From: Actinoplanes oryzae
GTDB taxonomy: Bacteria > Actinomycetota > Actinomycetes > Mycobacteriales > Micromonosporaceae
Length of the DNA stretch: 63,042 bases
Direction of reading: 5' to 3'
Assembly: GCF_030757795.1 (NCBI RefSeq)
Contig: NZ_JAUQWH010000038.1
Location: forward strand, 1 to 63,042
Both the position numbers and the translations under genes were made by a program. Shown one piece after another: positions 36,978 through 45,038 of this stretch. Below the pieces are notes generated by a model, which ran no database searches, was not told where the DNA came from, and was given only the letters and a program-made list of their open reading frames with translations. How positions within the stretch are numbered: position 1 is the stretch's first letter; each line of letters opens with the position of its first letter.

Positions 36978-37379
36978 ATGCTGACCATGGCCAGAAAACT
37001 TGCGAGCTTCACGATCGGCTATCCGCACGGCATCGTGGTGATCAGCGACCACGACGGATCGGATCCCGCCCCGCTGTGGGAGGACGGGGATCCGTCGGCA
37101 ATCGTCTCGGCGTCGCCGGGCACCGTGATGGTCAAGGTGCGCAACGCGGTCGTCGGCCCGGTCACCGTGGACATCTGGAACGGCACCGACGCACCGGTCA
37201 TCGGTCAGCGGTGTTTCGACGGCCACGTGCGGATCGCCTACGGGCGGCTCAGCGTCGCCGACGCCGAGGACACGAGCCGCATCGTGGTGGGGGCGGGCCC
37301 GGGCCCCGTACCGGTGCAGATCTTCGTCGAACCGTGGTCGTTCGCCGGCCACGTGACGGTCGTACTCGATACCGACTGA
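36978..37379 (+). CDS. candidate immunity protein for the Rhs nuclease
   Basis: 133-residue cytosolic protein without a recognised family. Mostly beta by eye, with FTIGYPHGIVVISDHDG, TVMVKVRNAVVGPVTVDIW and a C-terminal strand HVTVVLDTD; moderately acidic, as is common for nuclease immunity proteins. Start ATG 36978 (GAGGGG 8 bases upstream) or ATG 36987. It sits 12 bases after the toxin stop, the standard position for immunity genes, and is followed by a secreted protein after 10 bases. The immunity role rests on position alone. Confidence 0.6.
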   Translation: MLTMARKLASFTIGYPHGIVVISDHDGSDPAPLWEDGDPSAIVSASPGTVMVKVRNAVVGPVTVDIWNGTDAPVIGQRCFDGHVRIAYGRLSVADAEDTSRIVVGAGPGPVPVQIFVEPWSFAGHVTVVLDTD

Positions 37380-37389
37380 GGGGGAAGCA

Positions 37390-38433
37390 ATGCACAGGAT
37401 CACCAGGAGGGTGCTGGCCGGCATCGCCGGCGCGGCCGCGGCCACGGCGGTGCTGACCGCGCCGTCGCCCGCCCGGGCCGCGTCCGGCAGCCTGCCGCTG
37501 CCCAACTACGGCGACATCGCGGTCGACGACGTCCACCAGCGGGTGTTCGTCAGCGGCGGCCCGACCACCAACGGCGTCGTGGTCACCGACTTCTCCGGCA
37601 AGGTGAAGAAGAGCATCAACGGTCAGTCCGGCGCCACCGGCCTGGCGCTGTCCGCCGACAGCAAGAGCCTGTACGTCGCGCTGGCCTCCGGCGACGCCAT
37701 CTCGGTCATCGACACGACGACGCTCGCCGAGACCGCCCGGTTCCCGGTCGGCTCGCAGTTGTGCCCGACGCACCTGGCCCGTACGGGCTCGGTGATCTGG
37801 TTCGGCTACGGCTGCGACAGCGACTGGACGGGCAAGATCGGCAAACTCGACACGGCGCTGACCCCACCGGCCGTCACCCTCGACCAGCAGGGTGACGCCC
37901 TCTTCCAGCGGGCACCGTTGCTCGCCTCCGTCACCGCCGACGCAGGTCCTCTGGTGGCGGGTCAGCTGTCGCTCAGCCTGTCCACCGTCCGGGTGTTCAC
38001 CGTGTCCGGCGGAGCGCTGAGCGCCGGAGCCACCGGTGACGTGGTCGGCGCCGGCCTCGCCGACATCAGCGTGGCCCCCGACGCGGCGACGTTCTACACG
38101 GCGTCGGGCTCCCGTGACCACGCCGAGGCATTCGCTCCTGGCGACCTGTCCCGCCGCGGCGCGTACCCGACCGGCTTCCGGCCCGACGCGGTGGCCGTCT
38201 CACCCGACAACGCCTTCCTGGCCATCGGCCGCACCACCGGCGGAGCGGACGACGTCTTCGTCTACGAGGACGGCGGATCGGTCCCGGTCAACGCGTTCGA
38301 CCTGGACTCCGGCGACCTGGTGGCCCCGCGCGGGGTCGCCTGGTCCGGTGACCGGAAACGCCTGTTCGTCATCGCCCAGACCGCCACCGACCCCGCACCC
38401 CAGCTCGAGATCATCTCCCACCCGGCGTCCTGA
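37390..38433 (+). CDS. secreted beta-propeller (YncE/YVTN-like) protein
   Basis: 347 residues with a Sec signal peptide (VLAGIAGAAAATAVLTAPSPARA-AS). The mature part has repeated blades with GDIAVDDVHQRVFVSGG, GLALSADSKSLYVALASGDAISVID and AVAVSPDNAFLAIG, typical of YncE/YVTN seven-bladed propellers. ATG 37390 has GAGGGGGAAG upstream. Placed 10 bases after the candidate immunity gene, it may be co-transcribed with the Rhs toxin and act as a surface or ligand-binding accessory. No enzyme motif seen. Confidence 0.82.
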   Translation: MHRITRRVLAGIAGAAAATAVLTAPSPARAASGSLPLPNYGDIAVDDVHQRVFVSGGPTTNGVVVTDFSGKVKKSINGQSGATGLALSADSKSLYVALASGDAISVIDTTTLAETARFPVGSQLCPTHLARTGSVIWFGYGCDSDWTGKIGKLDTALTPPAVTLDQQGDALFQRAPLLASVTADAGPLVAGQLSLSLSTVRVFTVSGGALSAGATGDVVGAGLADISVAPDAATFYTASGSRDHAEAFAPGDLSRRGAYPTGFRPDAVAVSPDNAFLAIGRTTGGADDVFVYEDGGSVPVNAFDLDSGDLVAPRGVAWSGDRKRLFVIAQTATDPAPQLEIISHPAS

Positions 38434-38445
38434 CCCCGTGTCCCC

Positions 38446-38474
38446 GTGCCGCCGCCCCGGACGGGCGGCGGCAC
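38446..38474. terminator. bidirectional hairpin between convergent genes
   Basis: Perfect 12-bp stem GTGCCGCCGCCC (38446-38457) / GGGCGGCGGCAC (38463-38474) with loop CGGAC, between the beta-propeller gene and the convergent dehydratase gene. No T-run on either side, as is common for actinobacterial hairpin terminators. Confidence 0.7.
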
Positions 38475-38550
38475 CGGGCGCGCCGCCGACGGCCGGCCGG
38501 CCGTTGACCGGGAAATGGGGCAGGGCACCGCACGGCGCCGGGCCCATGCC

Positions 38551-40251
38551 TCAGTGGGATTCGCGGGGCACCTCGGAGCCGGTGGCACCGCGGAGAAAGT
38601 CGAGGTCGGCGCCGGTGTCGGCCTGGGTGACGGTGTCGACGTAGAGGCGCTCCCAGCCGCGGACCGGGGCGGCGAAGGCCCGCACGGCCTCGGGCGCCGG
38701 CTCGCGGTCGAGGAAGCCGGGATCGTCCACGTCGAGGCGGCGGTTGGCGACGTCCAGGGTGATGTAGTCGCCCGTGCGGACCTTGGCGAGGGGGCCACCG
38801 GCGGCGGCCTCCGGGGCGACGTGCAGGACCACCGTGCCGTACGCGGTGCCGCTCATCCGCCCGTCGCAGATGCGGACCATGTCGCGGACGCCCAGCGCCA
38901 GCAGCTTGGCGGGCAGCGGCAGGTTGGCGACCTCGGGCATGCCCGGGTAGCCGCGCGGGCCGCAGCCGCGCAGGATCAGCACCGAGTCGGCGGTGACCGG
39001 CAGGTCCGGGTCGTCGAGGCGGGCGTGCAGGTCCTCGACGGAGTCGAAGACGACGGCCGGACCGCGGTGGCTGAGCAGCCGGGGAGACGCGGCGGCCGGC
39101 TTGATGACGGCACCGGAGGGGGCGAGGTTGCCGTAGAGGACGGCGATGCCGGCGTGCGGTTGCAGCGGCTCGGCGCGAGGGCGGATCACCTCGCGGTCGT
39201 GGACGCGGGCGTCGCCGAGGTGCTCGATCAGCGGGCGGCCGGTGACGGTCAGCGCGGTGGGGTCCAGCAGGTCACGGATCTCGGCGAGGACGGCGTGCAG
39301 GCCGCCGGCGCGGTAGAAGTCGTCCATCAGGAAGCGGCCCGCCGGGAGCAGGTCCACGAGCAGGGGCACGCCGGCGCCGGCGCGGTCGAAGTCGTCCTGC
39401 GTCAGGTCGATGCCGAGACGGCCGGCGATCGCGAGCAGGTGGACGACGGCGTTGGTGGATCCGCCCAGGGCGGCGAGGGCGACGATCGCGTTGAGGAACG
39501 AGCCACGGGACAGGACCCGGCTCGGCCGGACCTCCTTCTCCACCAGTTCGACCGCGAGGACACCGGTGGCGTGCGCGGCCTCCAGCAGCCGGCTGTCCGG
39601 GGCCGGGGTGCCCGCGACCCCGGGCAGCGTCATGCCGAGGACCTCCGCGAGCAGGCCCATCGTGGAGGCCGTACCCATGGTGTTGCAATGGCCCTTGCTC
39701 CTGATCATCGAGGACTCGGAGCGCTGGAACTCGGCCGCGCTCAGGGTGCCGGCGCGCACCTCCTCGGAGAGCTTCCAGACGTCGGTGCCGCAGCCGAGGG
39801 GCACGCCGCGGAAGGTGCCGGTCAGCATCGGCCCGCCGGGCACGACCACCGCGGGCAGGTCGACCGACGCGGCGCCCATGAGCAGCGCGGGGATCGTCTT
39901 GTCGCAGCCGCCGAGCAGGACGACGCCGTCGATCGGGTTGGCGCGCAGCATCTCCTCGATCGCCATCGCGGCCATGTTGCGCCACAGCATCGCGGTGGGG
40001 CGCACCTGGGTCTCGCCGAGCGACACCACCGGCAGGTTGAGAGCGATGCCGCCGGCCCGGGTGATGCCGTCGGCGACGCTGCGGGACACCTCGTCGAGAT
40101 GGGCGTTGCACGGGGTGAGATCCGAGGCGGTGTTGGCGATCGCGATGTGCGGGCGGCCGTCGAAGGCGTCGGCGGGCAGGCCGCGGCGCATCCAGGCGCG
40201 GTGGATGTAGCTGTTGCGCAGGTCGCCCGCGTACCACTGAGCGCTCCTCAT
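38551..40251 (-). CDS. IlvD/Edd family dehydratase, sugar-acid type
   Basis: 566-residue iron-sulfur dehydratase. Cluster cysteines in TPCNAHLDE, GGCDKTIPALLMGA and GHCNTMGTAST; C-terminal CDGRMSGTAYGTVVLHVAPEAA with the catalytic Ser in GRMSGT. The RNSYIHRAWMRRGLP start and IANTASDLTPC match the sugar-acid branch (arabonate, xylonate and similar) better than the IlvD of branched-chain amino acid synthesis, so it probably makes 2-keto-3-deoxy sugar acids. ATG 40251 overlaps the stop of the upstream methyltransferase gene by 4 bases. No aldonolactonase or dehydrogenase partner is nearby, which leaves the pathway open. Confidence 0.87.
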   Translation of the reverse strand: MRSAQWYAGDLRNSYIHRAWMRRGLPADAFDGRPHIAIANTASDLTPCNAHLDEVSRSVADGITRAGGIALNLPVVSLGETQVRPTAMLWRNMAAMAIEEMLRANPIDGVVLLGGCDKTIPALLMGAASVDLPAVVVPGGPMLTGTFRGVPLGCGTDVWKLSEEVRAGTLSAAEFQRSESSMIRSKGHCNTMGTASTMGLLAEVLGMTLPGVAGTPAPDSRLLEAAHATGVLAVELVEKEVRPSRVLSRGSFLNAIVALAALGGSTNAVVHLLAIAGRLGIDLTQDDFDRAGAGVPLLVDLLPAGRFLMDDFYRAGGLHAVLAEIRDLLDPTALTVTGRPLIEHLGDARVHDREVIRPRAEPLQPHAGIAVLYGNLAPSGAVIKPAAASPRLLSHRGPAVVFDSVEDLHARLDDPDLPVTADSVLILRGCGPRGYPGMPEVANLPLPAKLLALGVRDMVRICDGRMSGTAYGTVVLHVAPEAAAGGPLAKVRTGDYITLDVANRRLDVDDPGFLDREPAPEAVRAFAAPVRGWERLYVDTVTQADTGADLDFLRGATGSEVPRESH

Positions 40252-41033
40252 CGGCGGGCCACGGCTCCCAGGATCATCGGGCAGGGGACGACCTCGTCGT
40301 CGAGCTCGGGATGCCAGTCGCTGATCGGCACGACGCCGGGCAGCAGCGGGTCCCAGCCGTCGAGCAGGTCGGCGACCTGCTGCGGGCTGCGGACGAAGAA
40401 CGGCAGCGGCGTCCGGCGGTAAAGGTCGCCCACGCCCTGGATCGCCTCGGTCGCGTCCTCCAGCAGCGTGCCGTGCGAGATCGCGACGTGGCTGCCGGGC
40501 GCCAGCCGGTCCCGCAGGCGGGCCACGAGCGCGCCCGGGTCGTCGGCGTCCGGGACGAAGTGCAGCACGGCGACGAGCAGCAGGCCGACCGGCTCGGCGA
40601 AGTCGATCACCCGGCGGACGTCCGGATCGTCGAGGATCTCGTCCGGCCGGCGCAGGTCGCCCCGGACGAACACCGCCGCCGGATCGTCCGCGAGCAGCCG
40701 CTGCCCGTGCAGGACGGCGACCGGATCGAGATCGACGTAGGCGACGCGCAGGTCCGGCACGATCTCGTGCACGTTGCCGACCGACGGGATGCCGGAGCCG
40801 ATGTCCAGGAACTGCCGGATGCCGCGAGCGGCGAGGAAACGCACGGCCCGGCCCAGGTACGCGCGGTTGGCGTGGGCGAGCTCCGAGACGTTCGGGAACA
40901 GCTTCTCGGCCTCGCGCAGCATCTCCTCGTCGACCGGCAGGTGGTGCGTGCCGCCCAGGGCCGCGTCGTAGACGCGCGCGGCGTTCGGCACAGCCATGTC
41001 CACCTCGGCGGGAACCCATTCAGGACGATCCAT
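40248..41033 (-). CDS. DUF574-type S-adenosylmethionine-dependent methyltransferase
   Basis: 261 residues of the SAM-dependent methyltransferase family restricted mainly to actinobacteria, usually in many copies. Signs: PNAARVYDAALGGTHHLPVD at the N-terminus, FLDIGSGIPSVGNVHEI for SAM binding, RVAYVDLDPVAVLHGQ and LLLVAVLHFVPD. ATG 41033 with GAGGGG upstream; a longer in-frame reading lacks family sequence. Overlaps the dehydratase start by ATGA, so the two are translationally coupled although no shared pathway is known. Substrate unknown for the family. Confidence 0.92.
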   Translation of the reverse strand: MDRPEWVPAEVDMAVPNAARVYDAALGGTHHLPVDEEMLREAEKLFPNVSELAHANRAYLGRAVRFLAARGIRQFLDIGSGIPSVGNVHEIVPDLRVAYVDLDPVAVLHGQRLLADDPAAVFVRGDLRRPDEILDDPDVRRVIDFAEPVGLLLVAVLHFVPDADDPGALVARLRDRLAPGSHVAISHGTLLEDATEAIQGVGDLYRRTPLPFFVRSPQQVADLLDGWDPLLPGVVPISDWHPELDDEVVPCPMILGAVARR

Positions 41034-41119
41034 CCCCTCACCATAGGGAGCTGTGGTGATCGTCTCCAGAGCGACGGCCGCCCGCGGCATGCCGGAGCCG
41101 CGATGGCACGGTCTGCGGC

Positions 41120-41677
41120 ATGGATTTGACCGTGATCCTCGGCCCGATGAAGGGCGGCAAGTCGCTGGAGATGATCAGCCTGCTGTCCCCGCTGCAGCAC
41201 GCCGGCGTCCCGCACCGCGTCTACCAGTCGGCCCGCCACGGGCGCGACACCGCGGTCACCTCCCGCTCCGGCGGCAGCCTGCAGACGGTCAAGGCGACCA
41301 CGCTCGCCGGCGCCGCCGACGCCGGCCTGGAGGTGATCGGCGTCGACGAGGTGCACATGTTCACGGTCGAGGACATCGCCGTGCTCGGCGAGGCGGTGCG
41401 CCGCGGCGTCAAGGTGGTCGTCGCCGGCATCGACCTGGACCACCGCGGCAAGCTCTTCGCCCCGGTCCGCGCGCTGCTGGAACTGGCGCCCGAGAAGGTC
41501 ATCCACCGCCGCGCGGTCTGCGACGTCTGCCGCTCCCTCGACGCGACCCACACCCAGGTCCTGGAGCACGGCGAACCCTTCATCCGCGAACTGGCGCCGT
41601 CGACCGCGCTCCCGGACGACGGCACCTACACGTACGAGGCCCGCTGCCGCCGCTGCGTCGTCCTGCCGCTCGCCTGA
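41120..41677 (+). CDS. tdk: thymidine kinase
   Basis: Phosphorylates thymidine (salvage), cytosolic. 185 residues, type-II family size. P-loop GPMKGGKS (8-15), IGVDEVHMF, the TK lasso region and the zinc site C-D-V-C and C-R-R-C are present. VVVAGIDLDHRGKLF corresponds to the family's GLD-D-FRG-PF segment. ATG 41120. Single gene, divergent from the DUF574 gene with 86 bases between them. Confidence 0.95.
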   Translation: MDLTVILGPMKGGKSLEMISLLSPLQHAGVPHRVYQSARHGRDTAVTSRSGGSLQTVKATTLAGAADAGLEVIGVDEVHMFTVEDIAVLGEAVRRGVKVVVAGIDLDHRGKLFAPVRALLELAPEKVIHRRAVCDVCRSLDATHTQVLEHGEPFIRELAPSTALPDDGTYTYEARCRRCVVLPLA

Positions 41678-41755
41678 GAACCGCTCCCGACACCACGGCC
41701 CCAGTCCTGGCACGATCGGCACGACGGCTGTCACTCCCGCCGGCCCGGCTCCACA

Positions 41756-42709
41756 ATGGCCGGACGCTGGCGGGGTGTGGCGGGTGGTCGGTCGCGCCGG
41801 CTGAGGTCACGGCGACCGGAACGTGCCGCAGCCGGGGACCTGCGCCGGGCAGCAAGGCAGAGGAACGGGCCCGCGTTCATCGCCGGGACCACGGCGGCCG
41901 CCGGGCCGTACACCCAGGGGCAGACGCCGGCCGCGCTGCGGGAGCTGCCCACTCCCCCGGCGGCACCCGCGCCGGGGCAGACCGCTCCGGCCCCGTTCCT
42001 GCCCACTCCCGTGAACCTCGGCTCCGGCGGAGGCTACCCCGCGTCGTGGCCGTCGGGGGTGGTCGCTGTGCCGGGGACGCCGACGCTGCTGATCACGTAC
42101 GCGGAAACCTGCGTCACCGGGCAATTGCCGGCGGTGCGCCTGAGCCTGGCCGTCTACGACCCCGCGACGAACCGGTTCACGCGGACCGCCACCCCGTTCG
42201 CGGCCGCCTCGGCGCAGACCGGGTTGCCCACGGCGCAGCGGCTCGGATCGCCGGTGTACGGCTCCGACGGCTACCTCTACCTGTACGCCTACGATGCCAC
42301 CCGCGTGCTGGTGGCCCGCGTTCCCGCCGGCAGCTGGAGCTCCGCGCCGGCCTACCGCTGGTGGAACGGGACGGCGTGGACGGCCGACTGGTCGGCGGCG
42401 CGGGACGTCGCCGGGCTGCCCTTCGCCGGGTCGCTGCACGTGGCGGACTACGGGGGCCGGATCGGCATGATCGTCCAGACGGCCTACGGCAGCGGCGACT
42501 TCCGGATCCTGAGCGCCACGACCCCGGCCGGCCCGTGGACGCCCGGCCCGGCGGCGCAGGTGCCGGAGGGATGCCCGCCGCCGCAGGGCTGTTACGCCAT
42601 CGCGGGCCACCCCGAGCTGTCGCCGGGCGGCGCCCTGTGGTTCTCCTGGCTCAGCGGCGACGACCTGAACGGGTTCGGCCACCTGCGCCTGGGCACGGTC
42701 GCCTGGTGA
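41756..42709 (+). CDS. beta-propeller-like secreted protein, possibly 5'-truncated
   Basis: 317-residue reading frame whose first 55 residues are Arg-rich and look non-coding, followed by a well-formed extracellular-type domain (from about 55): LRELPTPP linker, YPASWPSGVVAVPGTPTLLITYAETC, RLSLAVYDPATNRF, DGYLYLYAYD, GRIGMIVQTAYGSGDFRIL and a C-terminal Cys pair (GCPPPQGC). This resembles DUF4185-like or five-bladed sugar-hydrolase-like propellers. No signal peptide and no ribosome site are visible, although the content looks secreted. Either the true start is elsewhere (the frame is open from 41756) or the gene has lost its 5' end. Function unknown. Confidence 0.6.
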   Translation: MAGRWRGVAGGRSRRLRSRRPERAAAGDLRRAARQRNGPAFIAGTTAAAGPYTQGQTPAALRELPTPPAAPAPGQTAPAPFLPTPVNLGSGGGYPASWPSGVVAVPGTPTLLITYAETCVTGQLPAVRLSLAVYDPATNRFTRTATPFAAASAQTGLPTAQRLGSPVYGSDGYLYLYAYDATRVLVARVPAGSWSSAPAYRWWNGTAWTADWSAARDVAGLPFAGSLHVADYGGRIGMIVQTAYGSGDFRILSATTPAGPWTPGPAAQVPEGCPPPQGCYAIAGHPELSPGGALWFSWLSGDDLNGFGHLRLGTVAW

Positions 42710-42746
42710 CAGCGGCTCGTCGCACGACCGCGCGGCCGTCCGGCGG

Positions 42747-44063
42747 TCATGTCGCCGCGTGCACCCGGCCCAGGAGGGCCAGGAGGTCGTCGCGGGAGGG
42801 GCCGGGGACGGGGGCCGGGCGCCAGCCGGACTCGTAGAGCTCGCGGGCGCGGGGCTCGGCGGCGGCCAGCGACGACGGCAGGCCGGTCATCGACAGGAAG
42901 GGCAGGACCAGGGGCAGCAGGGACTTGTCGGCGTCGGCCGCGGCGGCGATGTGGCCCGAGGTGAGGGGGCGCGACAGGTCGATGTCGTGGCCGGCCAGCT
43001 GGCGTACGGCGTCGGGGTCCCACGCCCGGTGGTCGTCGAACCACGGGCGGATCCGGCGGGTGCACCAGTCGTCGAAGGCGAGGCTCAGGGAGACCAGGTC
43101 GGCCGGGTGTTCGGTGAGCAGTTCGACGAGCCGGCGGGCCTGCTGCAGCGAGGTGGCGATGCCGCGGCCGGCGGTCGGGTTCGTGGTGCAGACCGCGTCG
43201 CCGGCGTGGATCAGGCCGGGCAGGGCCACGCGGCCGTCCGGGTCGAGCTGCCCCTGGTACGTGTTCCGCAGGCGCACCCCGGGCAGCACGCGCGAGATCG
43301 GGCGGGTGCGGGCCGGGTCGGTCCATTCGGCGAGTCCCGGGATGGCGCGCACCACGGCCTCGTACGCGGCGGGGTGCCGGACCGCGGCGAGCCCGGTGTC
43401 CGTGGTGAGGTGTGTGAAGGTGACCGACACAGTGCGGTTGTCCTGCAGGAACACCACGCCGATGTAGCCGTCGAAGCGCGAGATGAGCCCGACCGCCGCG
43501 CTGGTGGGCCCCGGCGCGGCGCCCGGCAGCAGCTGGTACTCCCGGGCGACGTAGGCGACTCCGCAGTCGCTCTCGGTGAGGGGGGCGCGCAGGGTGTCCG
43601 CGAAGCGCCCCGCCCGGCCGGACGCGTTGACGACCAGGTCGGCGGCGAGGGGGGCGCCGTCGACGTACAGGCCCGCCGCGCGGCCGGCGGCGGGCAGGAC
43701 ATCGTCGGCGTGACCGGTGACGAGGGTGACGCCCTTCTCGCGTACGGCCGCCGCCCGCAGCACCCGCTCGAACAGCGGCCGTCCGCAGGTCAGCCCGACG
43801 GCCTGCGAGCCCCGCATGGTGAGCGACGCCCCGGCCGCCAGCAGGGCGTCCTTGACGTCGGGCAGCTCGGCCTCGAGCGCGTCCGCGACCTGTTGCCGCA
43901 GCCCGTGGGGGTGGCGAAACTGCATGACGCCCCGCCGGTCCCAGGTGCCGTCGGGGGCCGGGCCCGGGTCGCGGTCGACGACGGTGACGCGATGACCCCG
44001 GCGGGCGAGCACCATGGCCGTGTAGAGACCGGTCGGCCCCGCGCCGACCACAGCGACATGCAT
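42747..44063 (-). CDS. FAD-dependent oxidoreductase / monooxygenase-like
   Basis: 438 residues. FAD dinucleotide motif GAGPTGLYTAMVLARRGHRVTVVDRD (about 7-32), R-rich DG-like region LVVNASGRAGRF, and the second FAD site ALPGLIHAGDAVCTTNPTAGRGIATSLQQAR, typical of aromatic hydroxylase/geranylgeranyl-reductase type flavoproteins. Start ATG 44063 (MHVAVVG) chosen by the motif's usual distance from the N-terminus. Single gene, divergent from the trypsin-MoxR operon. The substrate is not evident. Confidence 0.88.
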   Translation of the reverse strand: MHVAVVGAGPTGLYTAMVLARRGHRVTVVDRDPGPAPDGTWDRRGVMQFRHPHGLRQQVADALEAELPDVKDALLAAGASLTMRGSQAVGLTCGRPLFERVLRAAAVREKGVTLVTGHADDVLPAAGRAAGLYVDGAPLAADLVVNASGRAGRFADTLRAPLTESDCGVAYVAREYQLLPGAAPGPTSAAVGLISRFDGYIGVVFLQDNRTVSVTFTHLTTDTGLAAVRHPAAYEAVVRAIPGLAEWTDPARTRPISRVLPGVRLRNTYQGQLDPDGRVALPGLIHAGDAVCTTNPTAGRGIATSLQQARRLVELLTEHPADLVSLSLAFDDWCTRRIRPWFDDHRAWDPDAVRQLAGHDIDLSRPLTSGHIAAAADADKSLLPLVLPFLSMTGLPSSLAAAEPRARELYESGWRPAPVPGPSRDDLLALLGRVHAAT

Positions 44064-44160
44064 GGATCGCAGCCTATCGAACGGCAAGTGATCACGTGGT
44101 CACCGAAATAGCATGATCTTCTTTCGGTCAATTTTGAGGTAACGCTTCTAGGCTCAAGTG

Positions 44161-45021
44161 ATGGAGCGTCCCGAGATGACGGTGCTGCGGAGCGGTCCGG
44201 AGCCCGAACCGGACAAACCCCGGCGGCGGGAGTGGAACACTCCCCGGCTGCGGCGCCGCGTCGGCATCGGGCTGGTCGCGGCCTGGGCGCTGATCCTGAC
44301 CGTCGTCGTGTTCACCCGCGGCGGCGGCGAGCAGGCCACCCCGCAGCAGGCAGCCCGGCCGTCCCCCTCCGCGTCGCAGGGGCCGCTGAGCACGGGCGAG
44401 GTCTACCAGACGCTGCTGCCCTCGGTGGTCCGGATCGAGACGACCCGGGGTGCCAAGGCGAACGCCACCAGCATGACCGAGTCCGCCATCGGCACCGGCG
44501 TCATCGCCAACGCGGACGGCTCGATCCTCACCGCGCTGCACGTGGTCGCCGACGCGCGGGCCATCACGGTCTCCTACACCGACGGCACCACGTCGCCCGC
44601 GACCGTGGCGAGCAGCGACCCGGACAACGACATCGCCGTGCTCGACCCGCAGAAGGGGCCCGAAACGCTGGTGCCGGCGACGCTCGGCGGCGGCGTGCAG
44701 GTCGGCGACAAGGTCGTCGCGATCGGCAACCCGCTCGGCCTGACCATGAGCACCAGCGACGGCGTCGTCTCGGGCGTCGACCGCGACCTGGCCGCCGACC
44801 AGGAGGGCGCCACGCGGGGGCTCATCCAGTTCGACGCGGCGGTCAACCCGGGCAGCTCGGGCGGGCCGCTGATCAACGACCAGGGCGCCGTCGTGGGCAT
44901 CGTCGTCTCCCTGGCCAACCCGACCAGCGCCGGCACCTTCATCGGCATCGGCTTCGCCGTCCCCATCGGCACCGCGCTCGGCGGTGGCGGCGAGGGCGAC
45001 GGACAGACTCCGCCTCTCTGA
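44161..45021 (+). CDS. membrane-anchored trypsin-like serine protease (HtrA-like, no PDZ)
   Basis: 286 residues. One N-terminal membrane helix (about 34-52, GIGLVAAWALILTVVVF), an Ala/Pro/Ser spacer, then a chymotrypsin-fold protease facing outside: H127 in LTALHVV, D157 in NDIAVLD, S233 in NPGSSGGPL, so the triad is complete. It ends without a PDZ domain, unlike DegP/HtrA. ATG 44161 is chosen; ATG 44176 is possible. First gene of a tight unit with MoxR, DUF58 and two vWA genes (17 bases to the next). It may cleave surface proteins folded or assembled by that module. Confidence 0.9.
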   Translation: MERPEMTVLRSGPEPEPDKPRRREWNTPRLRRRVGIGLVAAWALILTVVVFTRGGGEQATPQQAARPSPSASQGPLSTGEVYQTLLPSVVRIETTRGAKANATSMTESAIGTGVIANADGSILTALHVVADARAITVSYTDGTTSPATVASSDPDNDIAVLDPQKGPETLVPATLGGGVQVGDKVVAIGNPLGLTMSTSDGVVSGVDRDLAADQEGATRGLIQFDAAVNPGSSGGPLINDQGAVVGIVVSLANPTSAGTFIGIGFAVPIGTALGGGGEGDGQTPPL

Positions 45022-45038
45022 GACCAAAGGACAACCGC

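Noticed and set aside
30279..37505. A 2408-codon open frame antisense to the Rhs toxin gene
   Set aside because: Val/Gly/Arg/Asp-rich mirror translation of the RHS repeats without domains; the sense strand has signal peptide, RHS, Hint and nuclease motifs.
38551..41019. An 822-residue reading of the dehydratase extending upstream
   Set aside because: The extra 250 residues are a shifted-frame shadow of the DUF574 methyltransferase; ATG 40251 matches the family N-terminus.
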